This document shows positions 10,628 to 21,982 of a DNA stretch of 64,000 nucleotides, in pieces; the first letter of the stretch is position 1, and each line of letters opens with the position of its first letter. Below the pieces are notes generated by a model. That model did not search any database and was not told the DNA's origin. It worked only from the letters and a program-made list of their open reading frames with translations. Origin of the DNA: Puccinia triticina (Eukaryota > Basidiomycota > Pucciniomycetes > Pucciniales > Pucciniaceae); NCBI RefSeq assembly GCF_026914185.1, contig NC_070571.1:3162001-3226000 (forward strand), in the 5' to 3' direction. The position numbers and the translations under genes are program-made.

Positions 10628-12797
10628 ATGGTGGTCACCCGGAACCTCAACATGAACCACCTCAGACCAGCAGCACTCTCACTGCTCTCAGCATCAACTA
10701 GAACAACAGCAGCAGGCAGGGGCCTTCGACTACCAGCACGCCTGCCGATCAGCAGAGAGCCCGCCAGTCGAACACTGTTCACGTCAGCCGGAACCGTAAC
10801 AAGAACCACACTACCCACACGGCTCATCAACTTCTCCAAGGTCCTCGTCCTCATCGGTTCCGTGATCGGCTCGTATGCATATCTGACAGATACCAGGGCC
10901 ACCATCCATTCCTGGCTCACCGTTCCGATCATCAAGCTCATCACCAACGATGACCCCGAAGAGGCCCATCATCTGGCAATCAGGATCCTCAAACTGCTCT
11001 CCAAAATTCATCTGATCAGGGACGTTCCTCAACCGAACGACGAGCTCTTATCATTCGAGGTCTGTCCCCGTTCTCTTTCTTTTTCTCTCCCTCTACATTC
11101 ATTGATTCATTCAGAAATTCACATCCCATTTTCTGCATTTAGTTATGGGGTAAAAAGTTTAACAATCCGATCGGAATGGCTGCTGGATTCGACAAAGATG
11201 GCGACGCAGTGGATGGACTATTCGATATCGGATTTGGATATGTTGAGATTGGATCGATCACTCCAGAAGCACAAGTTGAGTATAATCTTCGAATAAATAT
11301 GATCAAATCCGAGCTGGCTCTCTGATGATGAAATGTACACACGGGAAACAGCCAGGGAATCCGAGGCCGAGGATGTTCCGGATCCCCTCGACGGAGTCGA
11401 TCGTCAACCGGTACGGGTTCAACTCGCAAGGCCACTTGGCCGTGCTCGCGAAGCTGCGACATCGGCTGCTGAGTTATCTAGACCAGCATCGACACCTGGG
11501 CTACTCCACGCTTTTGTCACGGTACGACAACATGAATCCGGTCCAAACGGCCTACGCAGACAGTGGCTTTACCCATCTGGTCGTGCCCACATCGTCTTCA
11601 TCGGCGGAGACGCAGACGGGCTCGTTGGATCAGGCGTTGGGCGAGATCGCGGACGAGATCGAGCTCCCACGATCGTTGAGAGTCGGCCAGGTCCTCGGGA
11701 TCAACCTGGGTAAAAACAAGCATTCGCCGGCGGAGTCAGTCGATGACTTCCGGCTGGGGGTCGAGCGCTTCGGCAGTCTCGCCGACGTTCTCGTCGTCAA
11801 TGTCTCCTCGCCCAATACGCCCGGCCTTCGTGGCCTTCAATCTAAGGACGCCTTTGACCGTCTCCTCTCCGATGTAGTGCGCGCCCGTGACCAACTCCCC
11901 TTTTCCACCAATTCTAACTCCACCCGTCCCGCCGTCCTTGTCAAGATCGCTCCGGATCTCTCCGTACAAGAATTGGTTGACATCGGCACCGTGGCTAAGC
12001 AGGCCAAAGTTGACGGAATCATCATCAGCAATACGACGACCAGTCGCCCGGCGGGCTCAGGCAGCGGTAAGCAGCGATCTTACTCCTGATTCCACGTACT
12101 ACCGATCCATTCGATTCTGACGCAAGAACCGCCCCGAAAAAAAAACGTAGAGCCTGAGATCAAAGAGACTGGCGGGTTGTCGGGACCACCCTTGAAGCCA
12201 TTGGCGCTGAAAGCGCTATCGATTGTGTACGCGGCCACGGAGGGAACGATACCCTTAGTCGGATGTGGGGGGATCAGGGCGGCGGAGGATGTGCTAGAGT
12301 ACGGGCGGGCGGGGGCGAGCTTTGTGCAGCTGTACAGCGCCCTGACGTTCCAAGGCATCGGCCTGCCGCGGAAACTCAAGGACGGACTGGGCGAGCTTCT
12401 GCGGACCCAGGAAGACGGCAAACAGTGGAGCCAGATCGTCGGCTCCCACGCCCGCAATCTCGACCTCCAGAAACTGATCGCCGAGGAGCTCAAGCAGGTC
12501 AAGACGGCGTCCTATGACGACCAGATTAACGAGATCAAACAGACTATCCAGTTTGTCGACCAGAGCATCGCTGCCATCGAGGCCCAACACTCTCCCCCTA
12601 CCCTCAACCCCCCTCAAAAGGCGCAGAAGGAACAGCCGCTTCTTGCCGCCGCTGCGATCTCAAACTCGTCTCCCCCTCCTCCGAAATCGGCCCCTAGTCC
12701 TCCTCATCAAGTCGGACCAGAAAGAGGCATCTTGGCTCATTGGAAACGCACCCGCCAAGCCCAGATCGACAACAACGACTTCAAACGAGTCGTCTAA
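10628..12797 (+). CDS. DHODH: Dihydroorotate dehydrogenase, mitochondrial class 2
   Basis: Oxidises dihydroorotate to orotate with ubiquinone in de novo pyrimidine synthesis, at the inner mitochondrial membrane. Exons 10628-11059, 11143-11274, 11352-12066 and 12151-12797 give 641 residues. The first ~50 residues are Arg/Ser/Thr-rich (import sequence), followed by a hydrophobic anchor ([14 protein letters not shown]). Family motifs in order are [119 protein letters not shown] and [12 protein letters not shown]. This matches class 2 closely, including the Ser in NVSSPNTPG expected as catalytic base. Unusual features are insertions near [13 protein letters not shown] and a ~100-residue Gln/Pro-rich C-terminal tail beyond the normal end. 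An alternative in-frame start is at 10652. No stops or frameshifts. Confidence 0.95.
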
Positions 12798-12799
12798 TC

Positions 12800-13151
12800 C
12801 TCACTCCTGTCTCTACATATGATATATCTCGATGTCTCTTGCGTTGTGTCTTTTTCTCTTATAGGAGTGAAGAACTGGTTTACAAATGATATAAGAACAC
12901 AGATGTAAAATCTCATCTCGCTCCTCTTACATATTTATATAGATCTAGATCAATAGATTTTGTGTTGTGTGTGTCTTTGTTTGTGTCTAAGCTTTTTTTG
13001 AGGGCAGAGAAAACAAGAGGAAAAGTGTGAAGAAAAGGACTTGTGGGCTTACACAGGTCGGTAACAATCATGAGAGAATGCAAGACCTTGAGGCCGCGAG
13101 TCGCCCCCGATTTTGTCGGTCTCGCATTCTTCGCCGAACCAGCGAGATTCA
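12800..13151. other. 3' flank of DHODH, no further gene
   Basis: AT-rich sequence that probably includes the 3' UTR and polyadenylation region, ending at a MITE insertion. Confidence 0.5.
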
Positions 13152-13979
13152 GAGCATCTCCAACGGACTCGCTAAAGCGGGACTCGCGACCCCAATTTAG
13201 CGAGTCGGGCGAGTTTTCGGGGTCCAACGGACTCGCTACACGACTCGCCAAACGCCTCCCGAGTCGCCTCAACTCGCCACAGCCCTCCACTTGTGGCGAG
13301 TCTGCTCCAACCCGACACTCGGCCCTCTTGGGCCGCACCTCGCACCCCACACATGCTACACCTAACGCTACATCACCTACCGGCCCATCCTCACATCAGG
13401 TCATTGGTAGGATGACCGGTCGTTGATACCCATGACTGGTCATCAATAAGATGACCGGTCATTGATACCCATGACCGGTCATCGATAGGATGACCTGTCA
13501 TCGATAGGATGACCTGTCAACGATACCCATGACCGGTCATCAAAGCCGATGACCGGGCATCGATAGTCATTGATACCCATGACCGGTCATTGATGCCCAT
13601 GACTGGTCATCGATCCCATGACCGGTCATCGAGGCCGATGGCCGGGCATCAACATAGATGAGCGGACATCGAGACCAATGACCGGCATCAATATAATCAC
13701 GGGTCATCCTATTGATGACCGGGATCAATGCATGGCCGGTCATCGATAGGATGACCGGGCGTTTGACTCCGAGGATCGAAAGGATGACCAGGAGCTGGTC
13801 ATCTACTTGTGTGGCTTGACGGGCAAGGTGTGGTCTTGCCGACAACGAGTTGGTCCAGCCTGTTGTCGGGTCTCGATTTCTGGCGAGTCCGCTGTGGACC
13901 GAGCCTGGGATACCCCGTTACATGTGGTCCAGGGCCGTGACCCAGGGTCTGCGCGATCCAGGGACCGTTGGAGATGCTC
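13152..13979. mobile_element. Harbinger-type MITE carrying an ATGACCGGTCAT palindrome array
   Basis: TIRs GAGCATCTCCAACGG / CCGTTGGAGATGCTC, flanked by a 3-bp duplication TCA (13149-13151, 13980-13982). Ends match the Harbinger element at 56948-60243 (GAGCATCTCC). From ~13400 to ~13790 it holds over 15 copies of TGACCGGTCAT-CGATA-like units, many fully palindromic. No transposase. Confidence 0.8.
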
Positions 13980-14132
13980 TCAGTGTGATCAACAGATAAA
14001 AAGCCCTCATATATCCTCCATCTTCCCATATAAACTAGTGACAGGACACGTAGCCTAGCTCGCTCTTTGTGTCAAATCATAGAGCACTTGGTAGTAATGA
14101 AAGGATGGTGGTAACAACAGGCAAAAAGAGAG

Positions 14133-14209
14133 CGACAACGGCAGGATTTGAACCTACGCGGGAAAATCCCAATTGATAGCAGACCCACTGTGGAAGTCTT
14201 GGAATCAAG

Positions 14210-14246
<37 letters not shown>
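14133..14246 (-). tRNA. tRNA-Ser(AGA) with intron
   Basis: Acceptor stem GACAACG/CGTTGTC, long variable arm as in class II tRNAs, and T-arm with GGTTCAAATCC. Anticodon stem ATTGA/TCAAT encloses C-T-AGA-A and then a ~30-nt intron after position 37. The mature part is the same as the copy at 32941, but the intron differs. A TTTTT tract follows downstream on the minus strand (about 14124-14128). Confidence 0.93.
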
Positions 14247-14247
<1 letters not shown>

Positions 14248-14540
14248 TTGCATCACTCGAAGAAATTACGCTCCTCGATGTTTCAATCTGGACCAACTCA
14301 GGCGATAAGAAGTATGTTTTTTTTAGCAATTTCATTGTACTATCAAGAGAATATCAAGAGATAATATATTGCATAGATCAGTCAATGTGTATTCTAATGT
14401 CTGCCAAGAGAGAAAGAGGAGAGGAGCACTGGGTGGGGAGTGAGTGGAGGAGAATTTCTTGTTCTCTCCATTGCATGATTGGGGGACAGGCTCTGGTGCC
14501 ATCAAAAATGACCCAAGCAACTGAACTTCACAGAAGTCTC

Positions 14541-14613
14541 TAACATAGCTAAGTCCCTCCCTATGTGGAGGGGGGACACCATCCCGCAGGGACCCTCCGA
14601 AGGAGGGACTTGT
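14541..14613. mobile_element. Mini inverted-repeat element, AAGTCCCTCC family
   Basis: AGCTAAGTCCCTCC...GGAGGGACTT hairpin of about 70 bp. Related units lie near 20400, 20960, 29455, 33950, 50655 and 61030. Confidence 0.55.
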
Positions 14614-14939
14614 GCGACTGGCGCAAGAACTGCTCGGTCTGGCAGGTTTGGGCCCACTCCCACCCGAATTGTCTGCTCTTCATAATTGAAGCAGTGAACA
14701 TGATATGTAAATATGAAGGCCAATTGTATTAGTCAAGCTTGACTATCTTGCAAGAGTCCAGGGTGCAAGACTTCGACTGAGATCACTCTGAAGAGCCGAG
14801 TATCATGCGGGATAGAGAACAGGAAAAGGAACATGACAAACCCCCGTTTACACATCAAACGGATAAGCTGGTTGATATCTCAAGGACAAGAGATAGCACC
14901 TTAGAATCCAGCAACTTGGGTAAAAGAAATTTCGAATGA

Positions 14940-15457
14940 CTAAGGATTGACCACGACAGGGGCCGCGTCCACAAGCTTTGTAGTGCAAAAATTCTGAAGA
15001 AATGCTGCCACTGCATCGTGCTATGTCCCTCAAAGATGGTGAAGTCAGAGACAATCAATGAAGTGATTGTGTGTGAGCTCCCACTTACCCCATTTGGCGA
15101 GCCCTGCTTGCTGCAGCAATACGGACGCTGGTCATCTGGACAGGTATGTACGCCTGTCCCCTCGGCAGGCCCCACTGTTCATTCCACCGCGATCATCATC
15201 ATCATCAGAGACGGAATCATTTGAGGTCAACGGAGATGAAAAACCAAAGAATACAAAGTAGCAAAAGAAGCCTGATTGCACTCACTGGTCTCCTGTATCC
15301 CAGTGCCTCTGAAATTCCCATAATATTAGCATTCTCCGTAAGCATAGTTTCGGTTTTTGCACCAAAACCTGGTCGCCGAGCCCTGATTACTGAAGAGGAG
15401 CCCGAAAAGAGCCAACCTTATGATCACAAAAACGATGATTGATCTTGCCGATTGCAT
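14940..15457 (-). CDS. Small cysteine-containing secreted protein, four short exons
   Basis: Found by manual splicing on the minus strand: exons 15457-15369, 15308-15286, 15174-15089 and 14993-14940, giving 83 residues. All introns are GT-AG (60-110 nt); the first donor, GTTTTG, is weak. The N-terminus MQSARSIIVFVIIRLALFG is a typical signal peptide. The mature part contains TCPDDQRPYCC and, after the last intron, NFCTTKLVDAAPVVVNP. Its four cysteines are spaced C-x7-CC-x11-C, reminiscent of small fungal secreted proteins but too few for a full hydrophobin. The strongest support is that the three later exons keep phase exactly across clean splice sites and end at a stop. Exon 2 (23 nt) is the least certain. 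Function unknown; host-interaction role possible only by analogy. Confidence 0.55.
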
Positions 15458-15459
15458 AT

Positions 15460-16540
15460 CTACTGAGTGGGAAGAGAGGGGATGTTAGAGTGTACCCAGG
15501 TGTAATTCGTAAAAGAAGAAGAAAAGGCTTCAATCACTCCGAGTTCACTAGCGATTGGCCGCTCGTTTTTTGTTGGATAAGAAGGAATTTTGACTCACTG
15601 TGAAGTATGTAGACAATTTGGTTAAACGAGTGTGACTTTCAGATCGTATCGTAGGAGAGAAATGGGGAAGGGCGAAGCACCGGTGCCCCATTGCAGTTAT
15701 TTAGCCAGGCAGAAGGCCGTATTTAAATATTTTGAACACGATGTCACACAACCGTTCTCTTCCGTCCAGATGAGAACAGATGAGAACATTTCCTTGCAGC
15801 TTTGTTTCGTAATCTTAGGCCCAGATGAGGTGCACGATGACAGATTGACGGGGGATGGAAGCTATCGGGAGGTTGAACGCCGGGCTGTCAGATCGCCGGC
15901 GACACTCGAGCTCAGTTGCCTGAACTGTGGATCGTCGGGGGCATTGAGACGTTGACGGCGTGTCTGACGGCTGGCTTTCCTCGGCCGCTAACGCACGCTA
16001 TATTGGCGTGGTCGGTCAAAGTGACCACCAAAAGCCACCAAACACGCGACAACGGGCTTGTATTATAGCAGCGTGGCGGGTGCAACAGCAGTTTTCACCG
16101 GAAAACCTGGCTTTCCGGCCACTTGCTAGAGACTTGGCCTGATAAGCCTGGGGAGAATGACTGACTTATTGTTGCGCTTGAGTGTGAACAAGCAATGGGC
16201 CAGGACATTCTCCATCGTTTCCGGGATCACTTGCGACCCTGAACCGCAAACCTGGAGCACATAACATAGGCTGTTGCAGGGCAAATTTCACCGATAAGGC
16301 AAAAGTCCCTCCCAGTCAGGAGAGACAAAGTTCTTATATGGGTATGGTTGTCGGTGCCACCCATGGCGCGCCTAGGTGCGCCCGCCCCGCACCCGCGCAG
16401 CCAGGCGCGCACTTTTTCTCAAAAGTGGGGGTTGGCCCGCACCCAGGAAGACCAAGGGCTGGGAATGGGGTCCAGATGGCCTATAAGCGGTAACCATCAC
16501 CCACGGAAGCTCGGTGTCTCCCCTGCAACGACATATTTTA
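15460..16540. other. Intergenic, no gene recognised
   Basis: Probable upstream region of the minus-strand secreted-protein gene, then GC-rich sequence near 16360-16460 with GGCGCGCC-type palindromes. No convincing ORF. Confidence 0.45.
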
Positions 16541-16925
16541 GGCCCCGTTTGGAGCCAATATAAATATAGGTGATATGATCATTTGTAAATTCAATAAAAA
16601 ATACAAAACTCAACATAAAGAATCCAATTTTTTTTGCAGGAAACCTACAGTACTGGTCTCATCAACTATGAAGTCAGATTTAACTGACTCAGCCATCTTC
16701 AGCACCATAATACCATCATATTGCTTTGTTTTGGTCAAAAGCAATATAATGGTACTACAGTACTGAATATGGCTGAATCAGTTGAATCTGACTTCATAAT
16801 TGAAGAGACCAGTATTGTAGGTTGCCTAGAAAAAATATTTGGAGGCTTTATGTTGAATTTTGTAGTTTTCATTGAATTAACCAATGATTATATCACCTAT
16901 ATTTATATTGGCTCCAAACAAAGCC
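16541..16925. mobile_element. 385-bp full-length fold-back MITE
   Basis: Starts GGCCCCGTTTGGAGCCAATA and ends TATTGGCTCCAAACAAAGCC. Internal blocks such as CAGTACTG and CTGACTTCAT are mirrored on both sides, so nearly the whole element is palindromic. The GTTTGG/CCAAAC termini resemble many hAT-type MITEs; no exact target duplication found. Confidence 0.7.
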
Positions 16926-16929
16926 TCAA

Positions 16930-17690
16930 TTTTTGATTCCACTTAAGCTTGAACAATTCAAGATTTTCAGGGGGCTAAAGTTATGGCCTTTGAGCCACAG
17001 CACCGGTAAAATTTTGGTTTTCTGACCAACACAGCTGTAAACTTGGCATGTAAGCCCATTATTGTTGCCCAGCAGGAAGGGTGAAAACCTGAACTCAAAT
17101 GTCAGGATCCCATGATTTTGAGTTCACAGCTCAGAAATCTGTCCAAGCATTCATGGAATCACAATAGTATAATCACTTCAAAGAGAGTGACAAGTCCGGT
17201 GTTCAAATCCCGGTGGACCCAACCCCTGGCCGCTACCACTTCCGCGCTTGGACAACTACACACCACCCATTCAACCTTCAACCCACTTATTAGTTGTCAT
17301 CTTTACATGTATAAAAAACTTTTACATTTCAATAGCTGTTACCCAATTGAATCAACCTGAAAAATGGTTGCACCCCATCCACCCCACAAACCCACATCAA
17401 AAATCATTGTCCCTAGTTGTTAAGATTACCAAATCCTCTACAGAACTTGGCCCCATAGAAACAAGTACTGGAAAAAACAAACTACAAACATAAATAAAAA
17501 AAATGCTTGTAGGTATATTTCATGATATTCATAGTGTGCAATACCAAAGGCAAAATTACACTTAAAAAAAAGGGGGGCTGGGAAAGAGTATCACTTGTTG
17601 AAAAAAGGATTGAATCAAGTTCTCAAGTCCCAGGACCATCAATGATGTGATCTCAATCACAGATGGCCCTCTTCTTAAAGATGCTTTTGA
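16930..17690. other. No gene recognised; possible tRNA-derived remnant near 17190
   Basis: A B-box-like GTTCAAATCC with a matching stem occurs at ~17195-17215, but no complete tRNA fold could be drawn. Confidence 0.35.
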
Positions 17691-17903
17691 TTGCTACTAC
17701 CAATGGTGAAACAATACAATACAGGAAGGGTATTGCCCAATACTACATATAGTATTGTTTTTTTGATACATCAGAATTCAATACTATGTATTGTATTGAA
17801 AAAAAATACAATATGGTGGTATTGTATTTAAAAAAACAACACATTTTCTGGGCAATTGGCGCTCAATCCAATGGCCCCACCCAGCAATACACTTGTATTG
17901 TAT

Positions 17904-18213
17904 TGTAAGCCCTGCTCCTCATAGGCTTTCACAGACATGTCACCAGATTACATAAACCTAGTTCTCCCTTGTACTTAGTCTTCACTCTCTGCTTCCCTAG
18001 TCCGGCAGAGAGCTTTCCTCTTTCCCAGCTAGGTAAGCTCCTTTCCATTTTCTCTCATTCTGTCTAGTTGTACTTACCAGAGAGAGCTTTCCTCTCTCCC
18101 GGCTGGCCCATTGCAATCGAGTCCCCCACCTTTTGGAACTAGAAAGTTCCCCAAGGCTCCGGCCTCGTCCCTTTTCCTTGTCGTCTTCAGTGAGGGTCCA
18201 CCGGACCCTTACA
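17904..18213 (+). repeat. Solo LTR, ~310-bp family (copy 2), TSD TGTAT
   Basis: Starts TGTAAGCC and ends CCCTTACA, with TGTAT at 17899-17903 and 18214-18218. Two imperfect copies of CAGAGAGCTTTCCTCT flank a GTAAGC...CTAG spacer. Confidence 0.8.
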
Positions 18214-18283
18214 TGTATTGTATCAGAATGTATTGGCAATACAATACCATGGATTGTATTGGTTTGGTGACTTGATCCAATAC

Positions 18284-18428
18284 CAATACAGTGTATTGGA
18301 CTCTACCAATACAGTGTATTGGACTCTACCAATACAGTGTATTGGACTCTACCAATACAGTGTATTGGACTCTACCAATACAGTGTATTGGACTCTACCA
18401 ATACAGTGTATTGGACTCTACCAATACC
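18284..18428. repeat. 23-bp minisatellite, six units
   Basis: CCAATACAGTGTATTGGACTCTA repeated about six times with no visible change. Each unit contains the palindrome CCAATACAGTGTATTGG. Confidence 0.9.
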
Positions 18429-18700
18429 AATAAATACCAATACATGTACCGTACCGTTTCACTGTTGCTACTACAATGTGCTTTATCATTTCGACTGAAA
18501 TACCTCTAATAACCCACTACAGTACTGGCTCGCATGGTAAATTCAGAATTGCTGAACAAACTTGCTATTGGTCTCCTGCAGATTGTTCCTCATGCTGCTG
18601 GAGGTTTGGACTATTTTCAATAGGGGGTTCCTGTTAGCCTGATTTCAAAATCAGTCTAAAAAACTTGCTAAAAATTGATGGCTGCTCATGCAGGTCTATG

Positions 18701-19244
18701 TAGGGCTGGATCCCGCGGGGTACCCGGCCACTTTGAGCTAGCCCGGCGCTCGTCCCCCGGGTATACCCGTCACTTGGGTACCAAAATCAAGCAGCCCAAG
18801 CCTTACCCGCGGATATCGGGAACGGGAACAGGGTACCTGCGGGGCAGCCGGGCTACGGGTATACCCGCCAGCCCGCGGGTATACCCGTGACCCGTTCCCA
18901 ATTCCCACGGGTAAGGCCTGTAAACGCCCAGAGCTAATGCACCCACTTTGCGCCCATGAGCCATGAGGGCCCCACTCCGGGCTGAGGGACCTCTGTACTT
19001 TTGATATGTGCATTTTTTTTTGCTCACTTCCTCCACGCAGGTGCAGATTGGTAGCCGCAGCGCACCTGAACATGACCTTCCTAATATGTACCCAATATCC
19101 CCGCGGGTATTTCTGAGGCTGCCCGTGGACCGTACCTGCCGGGTAGGCTGGGTACGATCCAGTCAAAGAGGCGTCCCGGAGCCCTACACCCGCGGGGCAG
19201 ACCGCGGGTATACCCGGAGAGGCCGGGAACGGGGGCCAGCCCTA
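18701..19244. mobile_element. hAT-type MITE, TSD GGTCTATG
   Basis: TIRs TAGGGCTGG / CCAGCCCTA, 8-bp duplication GGTCTATG (18693-18700, 19245-19252). Both ends are packed with GGGTATACCCG palindromes that resemble the GGGTACCCG repeats of the TAGAGATGG hAT family. No coding capacity. Confidence 0.82.
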
Positions 19245-20389
19245 GGTCTATGTATGGATATTCTAGAAAATGAATAGAGTTCTCAGCAAGACCTCCCCTG
19301 TAAAGGCCTTGTGGAAGGGAATTCTTATGCAGTTTTTTTTTAAGTTTATGCAGGAAGCGTGCATGAGATTTGAAACCATCCATCACGTGACAAGCAGCCA
19401 AAATCAGGCTAACATGAACCCCCCTAATGATGGCCGCAATGAAGACCAAAACTCAAAATAAAATTTTGCCAAGCACATTGAAAATGAAGTCTCAAATAGG
19501 ACTGCATCTTCAAGGAGACCCATTACTAGCTCAATGAAAAAAGAAAAGTAAGAAGACCCCAAGTATGAAAAGTGCGAAAAACCAGCCATTTTACAATTTT
19601 ACCAAGAAAAGCCAGGCGCCTTGGCGCCCGCAGCCAAAGGCGACAGCTTCTGGCATTTTAGGGGCGACTGCTGGCGCGCACCTGTATATGTTCGCCAGGT
19701 CAAAGGTTCCGAAGAGCCTGGAAAGAAACATTGGGTATGGAAACTCAAGAAATCACTGTACAGGACCAAGCAGGAGTCACACTGCTGCAAAGCCCATCTG
19801 GTAAAAACTCTTCACTCAATCGGCATGTTCCCGCTAAATGCTGATGACACTCTTTTCGCAAACAAAAATAAGACATTGCTTCTATATATGCATGTAGATG
19901 ACGGGCTGATTGTGGGGGAATCAGAAACCTTGGTGAAAGTGTTCCTTGACGAGCTTCAAAAGACGCATAAACTCAAGATTACAACTTGGCTGATGCAACA
20001 TACTTATCATACATCACTCAAATATAATCTCAAATATCATTGAAGATTTTGGCATGAAGAACTCAAAAAGAGTCAAGACTCCTGCTCCACCTAATATTCA
20101 CAACCTGTTGGTCAAACCAGACACACCATTTGATGTTACAACAATGCAAAAAGTTGTTGGAAGCCTCAACCATGTGGCATTACATACTAGACCAGATATT
20201 CAATTCACAGTGAATCAGCTAGCCCGGTACACATCTGGGCCAACTCACACACACTGTTTTCTTGTCAAACATCTCTTGCAGTATCTTCAAAGCACAAAAT
20301 CACTTGGTTTACATATTTGCAAGACTAAGTGGAAATTGAAATTTTCCAAATTTATTTGCCTCAAAATTTCTTGGGACAAAAACTGAGCC

Positions 20390-21050
20390 TGGCCAAACTT
20401 AGCTAAGTCCCTCAATTGGAGGCGCGGGAGCGCTGTCGCAAAGCGAACCTCTGAAGGAGGGACTTATGCCCTACCTCGCAAAACAATAGGCAGCAGACGT
20501 CTGTTTTCAGCGTTTTTCGCTTGTCCCTCCATTGTAGCTATGCAAGGACAGCTGGGGCCAAGTCAGCTGCTTCAAGAGATAGCCAAGAAGCATGGCTCTC
20601 TGCTGGTATCTTTCTTTTATCTGTAACAGTTGAACTGGATTTTTTAAAAAAAAAATTAAGAGCTGTTAAGTTTTGACAGCCGTCAAAAGTATGGCTTTGA
20701 CCAAGGCCTGTTTGAACAATGCCCTCCCAAAACCCATGAACTCCTTTTTGTTTCATTTGGGATTCAAGAGATTTTTTGGAGGGATCCAACCTCAGGAAGG
20801 TGGCAGGTGCAAGTGCTGATGTAGGCAGACAAAACTGTCTACTCAGAATTTTGATAGTCTATAGCTGAGTCAAGATATAAAGAGTTGAAAATTTTGAAAG
20901 TTTTCCCCAGCCAAATGGGATTTCTGCTGCCTACTCTTTTGCGAGGTAGGGCGCAAGTCCCTCCTTTGGAGGGTTGCTTCGCGACAGCGCTCCCGCGCCT
21001 CCGATTGAGGGACTTCACTAAGTTTGGAGCCTGGCCAAAATGTAGGCTTG
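20390..21050. mobile_element. Fold-back insertion inside the Copia remnant
   Basis: Arms of about 100 bp at 20390-20495 and 20930-21045 are inverted copies (AACTTAG...AAGTCCCTCAAT...GCGCGGGAGCGCTGTCGC). The middle is non-coding. Exact ends and target duplication not settled. Confidence 0.65.
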
Positions 21051-21614
21051 AGCCCAAATGTGAAGAATTTCAACATTTGAACCCTCTGCTAGTTTTCAAT
21101 TTTTGTGTACAGGGCAAAAAAAGTTGAAATTTTTCAAAATTGAGGCCCATGGTACAGGCCCTAAGCAGTCCTCATTGCACTCCGCGCATCTCATTGGCTG
21201 GGCAGATGCTGACTATTCAAATATCATGCCGTCTTGCAAGTCAATCTCCAGATATTTTGTTGACTTTCTAGGCAACCCAGTGTGTTGGTTGACAAAGAAA
21301 CAGCCTGTTGTTGTACAATCAACAACAGAAGCCAAATTTATCTCCATTAATGTATGCGCCAAGCAAATCAGATGGCTGTCAAACTTGATCCAAGAAATGA
21401 ACATCAAGATTACCACACCAATAATTTCCAATGATAATTCTGGCGCAAATTGCATCAGTCTGGAAATACATTTGAATCCAAATTCAAAGCATATTGACGT
21501 ACTTTATCAATATGTTTGCAACCAATTCCAGAAGAAATGGTTAATTGTGAAGCAAGTGTCAACCAACAAGATGACTGCCAACATACTCACAAAATCCCTT
21601 GGGCCCGATAAGAT

Positions 21615-21922
21615 TGTGAGCCCCCTCCCAAGGTGTCACACAAATATCACAAGACACAGAGCAGGACCCATATAGTCCCGGCTCCTCCTCACCTACCTAG
21701 CTCTGCAGAGATACTGATCTCTCAAAGCTAGGTATGTCCTCTTTCTCTCTTCTCATCTCTCCTCCTCTTTTCTCTCAGTTGTAGATGGCAGAGATACTGA
21801 TATCTCAAAGCTTGCTCTCCTTTCCCCTGCGATTCACCACTGTTGGGCACTAGAACCTCCGAGACGAGTTCTCTGCGCCACCTACTTGGCCTTCAGTGAA
21901 GAGCCCAAACGGGACTCTGACA
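21615..21922 (+). repeat. Solo LTR, ~310-bp family (copy 3), TSD AAGAT
   Basis: Starts TGTGAGCC and ends CTCTGACA, with AAGAT at 21610-21614 and 21923-21927. Inserted in the last codons of the Copia pol. It has the same internal duplication around GTATGT...CTCAG. Confidence 0.85.
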
Positions 21923-21982
21923 AAGATTGACACAGCAATTCAACAACTACATATGGTGAATGTGAAGGACATTTAGGGGGAG

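Larger units (their letters stand above)
17701..18464. mobile_element. hAT-like MITE rich in AATACA repeats, split by a solo LTR
   Basis: Flanked by TTGCTACTAC on both sides (17691-17700, 18465-18474). Ends CAATGGTGAAAC and GTTTCACTG are inverted; the 8-10 bp duplication suits hAT. It contains a solo LTR and a minisatellite. A related fragment lies at 38370-38455. Confidence 0.65.

Noticed and set aside
13380..13800. CRISPR-like regularly repeated motif
   Set aside because: Units are palindromes with no constant-length unique spacers, inside a MITE with TIRs and TSD in a eukaryotic genome.
14940..15457. Hydrophobin
   Set aside because: Only four cysteines are present, one of them in a CC pair; the eight-cysteine hydrophobin pattern is absent.
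17150..17225. Additional tRNA gene
   Set aside because: Only a T-arm/B-box-like segment is present; no acceptor, D or anticodon stems could be formed.
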